From: Pseudomonadota bacterium
GTDB lineage: Bacteria > Pseudomonadota > Alphaproteobacteria > Rhizobiales > Hyphomicrobiaceae
Direction of reading: 5' to 3'
Length of the DNA stretch: 18,983 bases
Assembly: GCA_023430315.1 (NCBI GenBank)
Contig: JAEZAW010000295.1
Span: 1-18,983 of the forward strand
How positions within the stretch are numbered: position 1 is the stretch's first letter; each line of letters starts with the position of its first letter. Of this stretch, positions 13,987 through 18,983 are shown in pieces. The position numbers and the translations under genes were made by a program. The notes under the pieces are model-generated. The model was not told where the DNA came from. It ran no database searches and was given only the letters and a program-made list of their open reading frames with translations.

Positions 13987-15210
13987 TCAGACAGCCAAAG
14001 CCTCGCCCTTCAGCAGCTTCGGCACATCGCCCGTCAGCCCAGCAGCTTCGCTCACCAGCGCACGCTTGAGCCCCGGCAGGCGATCGACGACGCCGAGACC
14101 TGCATCGCGCACTGAGCGCAGCAAAGCATTGTCCTGCGAGAAGAGTGCATTCAGCGCACCGAACGCTGCCGCCGAGGCCGCACCATCGAAGCGCCGCCAG
14201 CGTGCGTATCGCTCGAGCGCCGTCGCATCACCGACATCGAGACCGACGCGCACGGCATCGACGAGACACTCGCTCAGCGCCGCGACATCGCGCAGACCGA
14301 GATTGAGGCCCTGGCCGGCGATCGGGTGCACGCCGCGCACCGCATCGCCCGCAAGCGCGAATCTCGGCGCAATCAGCTCGCGGGCGAGGTGCATGGCGAG
14401 CGGCCAGCTTCCACGCGGACCTGCAAGCTCCAGCGCACCGAGACGATAGCCGAAACGCTTTTCGAGCTCGCCGAGAAATCCCGCGTCGTTGAGCGCCAGA
14501 ATGCGCGCCGCTTCGCCTTCCGCCTCGGTCCAGGTGACGCACGCGCGGTTTCCCGGCAGCGGCAAAATGGCGAACGGACCTGCCGGAAGAAAATGCTGGA
14601 CCGCCCGGCCACCGTGCGGGCGCTCGTGCCGCACTGTCGCGACAATGCCGGTCTGGGCAAATTTCTGCTCGACGATTTTGATCCCGGCAGCCGCACGCAG
14701 CGGCGAAGCTCGGCCATCGCAGGCCACTACCAACCCGGCGACGAGTGATGTCCCATCGGCCAATCGAACCGTGATCCCGGCCGTGTCCGACGCGAGGCCT
14801 GCCGCCGTGCCCGATATCCGCGCGATCTCCGCCGTATTCGCGGCAACCGCCAGCGCAGCCTTGTGGAGCGCATCCGCGGGCACGATCCACATGCCCGGCT
14901 CGCCCTCTCCTACGCTCGTGTCATAGCTCAACAGGATCGGCCGGATGGCATCGGTCAGGCTCGAATCCGTTATGTCGATGCCGCTGACCGGCTGAGCCTC
15001 GTCCGCAACGCCTGCCCAAATGCCGATCGCCTCGAGCAGCCTGCGGGAGCCCGCCGAGAGCGCATAGCTCCGCGGGTCGGGGCGCCCGCCGCCGTCGCCC
15101 GCATCCAGGATGGCTATGCGCGCCCCGCCACCAAATACGCCGGCGAGCGTCCGTGCCAGGACGAGCCCGGTCAGCCCACCTCCCACGATAAGAATGTCTT
15201 GATCGCGCAT
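13987..15210 (-). CDS. UbiH/UbiF/COQ6-family FAD-dependent monooxygenase
   Basis: These flavoproteins hydroxylate the ubiquinone ring. The 407-residue protein begins RDQDILIVGGGLTGLVLART, the Rossmann FAD motif with GGGLTG at 10-15. It has VVACDGRASPLR (Asp165-Gly166, the DG motif) and FALAGDAVRGVHPIAGQGLN, with the GD motif at 288-289 and the ubiquinone-hydroxylase HPIAGQG block. LGLRDVAALSECL follows. Alphaproteobacteria use different members of this family for C1, C5 and C6 hydroxylation, so the exact position cannot be named. The ATG at 15210 is preceded by GGAAC. A longer frame up to 15267 runs into the tesB promoter region and lacks family sequence. The gene is divergent from tesB and converges on the MFS gene with no gap. 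Confidence 0.9.
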   Translation of the reverse strand: MRDQDILIVGGGLTGLVLARTLAGVFGGGARIAILDAGDGGGRPDPRSYALSAGSRRLLEAIGIWAGVADEAQPVSGIDITDSSLTDAIRPILLSYDTSVGEGEPGMWIVPADALHKAALAVAANTAEIARISGTAAGLASDTAGITVRLADGTSLVAGLVVACDGRASPLRAAAGIKIVEQKFAQTGIVATVRHERPHGGRAVQHFLPAGPFAILPLPGNRACVTWTEAEGEAARILALNDAGFLGELEKRFGYRLGALELAGPRGSWPLAMHLARELIAPRFALAGDAVRGVHPIAGQGLNLGLRDVAALSECLVDAVRVGLDVGDATALERYARWRRFDGAASAAAFGALNALFSQDNALLRSVRDAGLGVVDRLPGLKRALVSEAAGLTGDVPKLLKGEALAV

Positions 15211-15290
15211 GCCGCGTTCCGACTTTATGCTGTAGTGGGCAGATCGCCTGCCGATCCACCCGGCCAACCGATCCCGAGGATGCCGCCATC

Positions 15291-16190
15291 ATGGCCCGAA
15301 AGAAAGCGTCCGAGACCAGCGCTGTCGATGATCTCGTTGCCATTCTGGACCTCGAGCGGCTCGAGCAGAACCTGTTCCGTGGTCGCGGTCCGAGCGCCGG
15401 CTGGCAGCGGGTCTACGGTGGCCAGGTTCTTGGCCAGGCGCTTGTCGCGGCCGTCAGGACCGTGCCGGAGGAGCGCGTGGCGCACTCGCTGCACGCCTAC
15501 TTCCTTCTCCCGGGCGATCCGGCCGAACCCATCATCTACGACGTGGAGCGCAGCCGCGACGGCGGCAGCTTCACAACACGGCACGTGAAGGGCATCCAGC
15601 ACGGCCGCACCATGTTCACCATGAGCGTTTCCTTCCACAAGCACGAGGAAGGATACGACCATCACGCCCCCATGCCCGAGGCGCCGCCCCCCGAGGCGCT
15701 GCCCAACGAGCACGACCTCAAGGAGCGGATGCTCGATAAGCTCCCCGAAAACATGCGCAAATACTGGGAGCGCGAGCGCCCGATCGAGATCCGTCCGGTG
15801 GATGTCTCGCGCTATTTCGCACGCGACGACCGCGAGCCGCGCCAGCTCATATGGATGCGCGCGACCAAGCGGCTTCCGGATTTCTTCCCCCTGCACCAGT
15901 GCGTTCTCGCCTACGCATCGGACTTCACGCTGCTCGATACGGCGTTGATCGCTCACGGCAAGCTGATGTTCGACAAGGACCTGCAACTCGCGAGCCTCGA
16001 CCACGCCATGTGGTTCCACCGGCCGTTCCGTGCGGACGAATGGCTGCTGTATGCCCAGGACAGCCCCTCGGCATTCGGCGCGCGGGGGTTCTGCCGCGGC
16101 AGCGTCTATACGCGCGAGGGACTTCTTGTCGCGTCGACCACGCAGGAAGGCCTGATGCGACAGCAACCAACGGGATTCGTGGTCAGCTAA
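15291..16190 (+). CDS. tesB: TesB, acyl-CoA thioesterase II
   Basis: TesB hydrolyses medium- and long-chain acyl-CoAs to free acids and CoA. The 299-residue protein is a double hotdog fold. The first half has VYGGQVLGQALVAA (41-54) and HSLHAYFLLPGD. The second has YASDFTLLDTAL, SLDHAMWFHRPF and STTQEGLMR. By spacing against the E. coli triad Asp204/Thr228/Gln278, the catalytic residues are Asp211, Ser235 and Gln285. Serine therefore replaces threonine as the second member. The length is typical. GAGGA lies ten bases before the ATG. The gene is divergent from the UbiH-family gene, 80 bases away. About 230 bases of control sequence separate it from glnK. Confidence 0.94.
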   Translation: MARKKASETSAVDDLVAILDLERLEQNLFRGRGPSAGWQRVYGGQVLGQALVAAVRTVPEERVAHSLHAYFLLPGDPAEPIIYDVERSRDGGSFTTRHVKGIQHGRTMFTMSVSFHKHEEGYDHHAPMPEAPPPEALPNEHDLKERMLDKLPENMRKYWERERPIEIRPVDVSRYFARDDREPRQLIWMRATKRLPDFFPLHQCVLAYASDFTLLDTALIAHGKLMFDKDLQLASLDHAMWFHRPFRADEWLLYAQDSPSAFGARGFCRGSVYTREGLLVASTTQEGLMRQQPTGFVVS

Positions 16191-16192
16191 CG

Positions 16193-16242
16193 TGCAAAAC
16201 GCCGTTTTTGCCTAGTTTTTGGGCAATTGTGACTGCCCAAAA
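16193..16242. promoter_or_regulatory. Two tandem dyads upstream of glnK, candidate enhancer
   Basis: Dyad one (16193-16212) pairs GCAAAAC with GTTTTTGC with a single bulge. Dyad two (16217-16242) has perfect 9-base arms TTTTGGGCA and TGCCCAAAA around 8 bases. Their centres are about 27 bases apart and dyad two lies about 110 bases before the predicted glnK start point, where NtrC-type activators usually bind. The arms do not clearly match the enteric NtrC consensus. Either dyad could instead be the tesB transcript end, although no T-tract follows dyad two. Confidence 0.4.
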
Positions 16243-16282
16243 GGCCATCGCTCCGTACCGATCATCTTTTTCCGGCCATATA

Positions 16283-16295
16283 TATCAAGGCATTA
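16283..16295 (+). promoter_or_regulatory. IHF binding-site consensus match
   Basis: TATCAAGGCATTA fits WATCAANNNNTTR at every defined position and lies in an AT-rich patch (atatatat). It sits between the upstream dyads and the sigma-54-like promoter, exactly where IHF bends DNA to bring an enhancer-bound activator to sigma-54 polymerase. Confidence 0.6.
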
Positions 16296-16312
16296 GCGAA
16301 ACATTACCAAAC

Positions 16313-16327
16313 TGGCACGGCCCTTGA
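16313..16327 (+). promoter_or_regulatory. Sigma-54 (RpoN) promoter of glnK-amtB
   Basis: TGGCACGGCCCTTGA matches the -24/-12 consensus TGGCACG-N4-TTGC with correct spacing; only the last base of the -12 element differs (A for C). The predicted start near 16338 leaves a leader of about 80 bases. glnK-amtB operons are classically RpoN/NtrC controlled under nitrogen limitation. Confidence 0.75.
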
Positions 16328-16418
16328 GTCTTAACCAAGGACCTGCGTTGCGCAGGTTCTGAAACGCGCACGTCTGCTGCTTCGTCGGACGGGCGCCAAG
16401 ACGCGAGGTCGAATGGCC

Positions 16419-16757
16419 ATGAAGCTCATCACTGCAATCATCAAACCGTTCAAGCTCGAGGAGGTGCGTTCGGCGCTGACGGACCTCGGGCTGCAGGGCA
16501 TGACTGTTTCTGAGGTCAAGGGGTATGGCCGTCAGAAGGGACATACCGAGATCTACCGTGGCGCTGAATACGCCGTGAACTTCCTTCCCAAGATCAAGAT
16601 CGAGGTCGCCGTGACCGGTGCGGAGGTCGACAAGGCCGTCGCCGCAATCGCCGCTGCTGCCAAGACCGGCCAGATCGGGGACGGCAAGATCTTCGTCTCG
16701 CCGATCGAGCATACCCTGCGAATCCGCACGGGTGAGACGGACGACAACGCACTCTGA
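16419..16757 (+). CDS. glnK: PII signal transduction protein GlnK (GlnB family)
   Basis: PII trimers sense ATP/ADP, 2-oxoglutarate and, through uridylylation, glutamine. GlnK-type members block AmtB when ammonium rises. The protein reads MKLITAIIKPFKLEEV, then the T-loop KGYGRQKGHTEIYRGAEY with the uridylylated tyrosine at 51. TGQIGDGKIFV and the C-terminal IRTGETDDNAL follow. I start at the ATG at 16419 for two reasons: it gives the canonical 112 residues with Tyr51, and GAGG (16405-16408) lies ten bases upstream. The ATG at 16413 is only four bases from that site. Adjacent amtB supports GlnK over GlnB, although the sequence alone does not separate them sharply. Confidence 0.95.
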   Translation: MKLITAIIKPFKLEEVRSALTDLGLQGMTVSEVKGYGRQKGHTEIYRGAEYAVNFLPKIKIEVAVTGAEVDKAVAAIAAAAKTGQIGDGKIFVSPIEHTLRIRTGETDDNAL

Positions 16758-16879
16758 TCAAACCGACGTCGCGCTCGCCACCGGCCGGCCTGCCATTGGC
16801 GGACGGGGGACAATGCGGCCGGCGCGTCGCCTTGCTGAAGCTCAAACCTCTAACTGGACTGGTGGCAGGAAATAGACCC

Positions 16880-18217
16880 ATGAAGACATGCATTCGTTCA
16901 ATAACCAGCGTAGCGGCTCTAGCCGCCGCATGGGCCATGGTCAGCATGACCACCGCGCTGCCCGCGCTGGCACAGGCGGCAGCTCCGCCCGCCACAATGA
17001 ACAGCGGCGACATGGCTTGGATGCTGACCTCGACGGTCATCGTCCTGATGATGACCATCCCTGGTCTCGCGCTCTTCTACGGCGGCATGGTGCGGAAGAA
17101 GAATGTTCTCGCCACCTTCATGCAGTCGTTCGCGGCTGCCTGCCTCCTGACCATCGTGTGGATGGTTGTCGGCTACTCGATTGCCTTCGGCGACGGCGGC
17201 GAGTTCAACGCCTACTACGGCGGCTTCAGCAAGATGTTCTTCGCCGGCATGACGAAGGACGGTTTGTTCGCTCCGCTTACGATAACGGAGTCGCTGTTCG
17301 CCACGTTCCAGATGACGTTCGCCATCATCACGCCGGCTCTCATCGCCGGCGCGGTAGCCGACCGCATGAAGTTCTCGAGCTTCCTCGTCTTCATTACGCT
17401 CTGGCTGATCGTCGTCTACGCGCCGGTCTGCCATTGGGTCTGGGGCGGCGGCTTCCTCGGCACGGCAGGCGTGATGGACTTCGCCGGCGGCACGGTCGTG
17501 CACATCAACTCGGGCATCGCAGGCCTCGTGGCAGCCATCGTCCTCGGCCGCCGCAAGGGCTACGGCACCGAGAACATGGCGCCGCACAACCTCGTCTACA
17601 CGGCGACGGGCGCTGCACTCCTGTGGGTCGGCTGGTTCGGCTTCAACGGCGGATCGGCCGGCGCCGCGAGCGACTCTGCCGCTATGGCGGTCCTCGTGAC
17701 GCAGATCTGCGCGGCGGCGGCGGCACTCGCCTGGATGTTCGCCGAGTGGGTTACGCACGGTAAGCCGAGCGTGCTCGGCATCGCCTCGGGCGCCGTTGCC
17801 GGTCTCGTCGTGATCACGCCGGCATCCGGCTTCGTCGATCCGAAGGGTGCCCTCATCATGGGCCTCATCGGCGGCGTCGTGTGCTTCATCGCCTCGACGG
17901 GCATCAAGCGCCTGTTCGGCTATGACGACAGCCTCGACGTCTTCGGCATCCACGGTGTCGGCGGCTTCACCGGCGCGATCCTGACCGGCGTGTTTGCCGT
18001 TGCCTGGGTCGGCGGGGAGGGTAAGAGCGGCCTTCTCGAAGGCAATCCCGCGCAGGTCTGGACGCAGTTCTACGGCACGATCGCCACGATCGTGTGGTGC
18101 GCCGTCGCAACCTTCGTGATCCTCATGGTCATCAAGCTGTTCATGGGCCTTCGCGTCGATGAGCAGACCGAGGTCGAGGGTCTCGACGCCCGCCTCCACG
18201 GCGAGACTGTGCCCTGA
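16880..18217 (+). CDS. amtB: AmtB, ammonium transporter
   Basis: AmtB is a trimeric inner-membrane channel that conducts ammonium, gated by GlnK. The 445-residue protein begins with a cleavable-looking signal peptide (MKTCIRSITS, hydrophobic core, ALPALA before residue 32), as in E. coli AmtB. About eleven membrane spans follow. Pore residues visible are Asp199 in VMDFAGGTVVH, the twin histidines His207 (VVHINSG) and His357 (FGIHGVGG), and HWVWGGGFLG. The ATG has GCAGGA nine bases upstream. A longer frame from 16796 would hide the signal peptide. The gene lies 122 bases after glnK with no promoter seen between, so co-transcription from the sigma-54 promoter is likely. Confidence 0.96.
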   Translation: MKTCIRSITSVAALAAAWAMVSMTTALPALAQAAAPPATMNSGDMAWMLTSTVIVLMMTIPGLALFYGGMVRKKNVLATFMQSFAAACLLTIVWMVVGYSIAFGDGGEFNAYYGGFSKMFFAGMTKDGLFAPLTITESLFATFQMTFAIITPALIAGAVADRMKFSSFLVFITLWLIVVYAPVCHWVWGGGFLGTAGVMDFAGGTVVHINSGIAGLVAAIVLGRRKGYGTENMAPHNLVYTATGAALLWVGWFGFNGGSAGAASDSAAMAVLVTQICAAAAALAWMFAEWVTHGKPSVLGIASGAVAGLVVITPASGFVDPKGALIMGLIGGVVCFIASTGIKRLFGYDDSLDVFGIHGVGGFTGAILTGVFAVAWVGGEGKSGLLEGNPAQVWTQFYGTIATIVWCAVATFVILMVIKLFMGLRVDEQTEVEGLDARLHGETVP

Positions 18218-18228
18218 TGAAAATATTT

Positions 18229-18250
18229 GGGGATGCCTCAGGGCCTCCCC
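18229..18250. terminator. Hairpin 1 downstream of amtB
   Basis: GGGGATGCC and GGCCTCCCC form eight base pairs with one mismatch around a 4-base loop, 12 bases after the amtB stop. AT-rich sequence (AAATATTT) lies before it on the plus strand, so it would follow the hairpin for transcripts arriving from the opposite gene. Confidence 0.4.
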
Positions 18251-18267
18251 ACACTTGAAGTGACACT

Positions 18268-18298
18268 GATTGGGACTGCTCTGAGAGCGGTCCCAATC
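18268..18298. terminator. Hairpin 2 downstream of amtB, long stem
   Basis: GATTGGGAC pairs perfectly with GTCCCAATC. Inside it a U-G pair and GCTC/GAGC continue the stem to 14 pairs closing on a 3-base loop. This is the strongest fold in the gap. The following bases (GACTCTTCG) are only mildly T-rich. It is probably an amtB transcript end, possibly bidirectional. Confidence 0.55.
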
Positions 18299-18344
18299 GA
18301 CTCTTCGATACCCCGGCGAGACGAGCTTCTTCCCGGGCGCCGGA

Positions 18345-18368
18345 CGGTACCGCACCCTTGCGGTGCCG
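18345..18368. terminator. Hairpin 3 between amtB and the L,D-transpeptidase gene
   Basis: Ten pairs (CGGTACCGCA with TGCGGTGCCG, one U-G) close on a 4-base loop in GC-rich DNA. No T-tract follows on either strand. Role unknown; it could belong to either convergent transcript. Confidence 0.35.
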
Positions 18369-18429
18369 GGCCGCGGGATCTGAGGCGATTGCTCCCCCAG
18401 TGTCGTCGCTCACCCCGCGGCCTCTCAGC

Positions 18430-18957
18430 TCAACCGACGGCTACACGAGTCCCGCGTCCGACCCTGGCGAGCACCAGAAGCAGATGGCGCTGCGCGAGGG
18501 CGATGCAGCCTTCCGTCGGGCGATATCCCGGTCGCGCTACATGAATGAAGATGGCGCTGCCGGCACCTTGAACCCGAGGTATTCTGTTGTGATCCAGCAC
18601 GACGATCACATCGTAAAGAGCATCCTCGCGCCACAGACGTTCGGCACTGGCGGGATAGGGATGGCGCACCCACCGATTATAGTTGCGGTCGCCGACGGCA
18701 TCGCACCACCCAGCGTCCGCTTCGAGCGGGCGCACCGGCAAAGCCGTTTGCGGCCTTTGAATGCGATCGGCGCGATAGAGCACCATTACCGGCCGCCAGG
18801 CCCCGCTCGGTGTGGCGCCATCGCCCTCGCGTTTACGATTGGATCGACCGCCCCGTCCCAAGGCGCACGGCAGAACGAGCGACCCCATGCGGAGCCATCC
18901 TCGTGTGGTCGAACGCGAGCGCGCATGGACTTGCAACCGGCGGCAACAACGCGGCAT
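18430..18957 (-). CDS. L,D-transpeptidase (YkuD) catalytic domain protein
   Basis: YkuD-domain enzymes form 3-3 peptidoglycan cross-links or attach proteins to the wall through a catalytic cysteine. The 175-residue product carries FIHVARPGYRPTEGCIAL, the family's H-x(n)-GC signature with His139 and Cys151; Thr replaces the more usual Ser before EGC/GC. Upstream blocks are LPCALGRGG, KREGDGATPSG, WCDAVGDRNYNR and LYDVIVVLDHN. The latter belong to a compact single-domain subfamily. No signal peptide or membrane anchor is visible, so how it reaches the periplasm is unclear. I use the ATG at 18957. The frame has no stop up to the window edge and no ribosome site is seen, so the true start could lie outside. 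The gene converges on amtB. Confidence 0.82.
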   Translation of the reverse strand: MPRCCRRLQVHARSRSTTRGWLRMGSLVLPCALGRGGRSNRKREGDGATPSGAWRPVMVLYRADRIQRPQTALPVRPLEADAGWCDAVGDRNYNRWVRHPYPASAERLWREDALYDVIVVLDHNRIPRVQGAGSAIFIHVARPGYRPTEGCIALAQRHLLLVLARVGRGTRVAVG

Positions 18958-18983
18958 GGCGTCGCTGGAACCGTGCGCGCTTG

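Noticed and set aside
15199..15231. TTGATC plus TTTATGCT as a tesB promoter
   Set aside because: Spacing to the best -10 candidate is about 21 bases, too long for a sigma-70 promoter.
16919..18355. Long open frame on the minus strand across amtB (478 codons)
   Set aside because: It is antisense to a clear ammonium transporter, its translation is His/Asp/Arg/Glu-rich without folds or motifs, and it arises from GC-rich codon bias.
1..18983. Mobile elements, CRISPR arrays, tRNA or rRNA genes
   Set aside because: No transposase, integrase, regular spaced repeats, tRNA cloverleaf or rRNA-like segment was seen on either strand.

Overview
This window is a high-GC chromosomal segment, most likely from an alphaproteobacterium of the Hyphomicrobiales type. 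The evidence is the housekeeping order mnmG-rsmG-parA-parB with a parS site, the ArsR/methyltransferase-metF-split metH operon, and the glnK-amtB pair. I see no insertion sequence, phage gene, tRNA, rRNA or CRISPR array. The segment is gene-dense, and no stretch above 300 bases lacks a gene.

Region by region. (1) 1-4272, plus strand: the 3' part of mnmG (tRNA wobble modification), rsmG (16S rRNA methylation), then parA and parB (chromosome segregation). A near-perfect parS site lies inside the rsmG coding sequence, so ParB has a loading site about 1.5 kb from its own gene. This order usually marks the origin-proximal part of a bacterial chromosome. (2) 4307-6913, minus strand: an SMP-30/gluconolactonase-like protein, a CitE-like CoA ester lyase and hisA. 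A family III CoA-transferase (7103-8299) diverges from them. Lactonase, CoA-transferase and CoA-ester lyase together suggest an uncharacterised organic-acid catabolic route. (3) 8358-8972: an unrecognised exported protein with six cysteines. (4) 8985-12505, minus strand: a tightly coupled methionine-cycle operon. It encodes an ArsR-type regulator fused to a SAM-methyltransferase domain, MetF, a stand-alone homocysteine-binding (N-terminal) MetH module and a GNAT acetyltransferase. Its promoter is unusually readable: TTGACA and TATGAT flank a 16-bp spacer that is itself almost exactly a perfect palindrome, so a bound repressor would cover the promoter. (5) 12739-16190: an MFS transporter converging with a UbiH-family FAD monooxygenase (the stop codons abut), then divergent tesB. 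(6) 16191-18217: a nitrogen-control locus, glnK-amtB. It is preceded by a sigma-54-like promoter, a perfect IHF-consensus match and two upstream dyads, the classic layout of an NtrC-type promoter. (7) 18218-18983: three hairpins between amtB and a convergent YkuD-type L,D-transpeptidase gene near the window edge.

Most genes are ordinary housekeeping functions. The points most worth a second look are the promoter/operator overlap of the methionine operon, the split metH with its coupled acetyltransferase, the lactonase/CoA-transferase/lyase cluster with its 22-bp inverted repeat, the glnK control region, and the Cys-rich exported protein. No wholly new system is evident. All start sites and functions are read from sequence by eye, without database searches.
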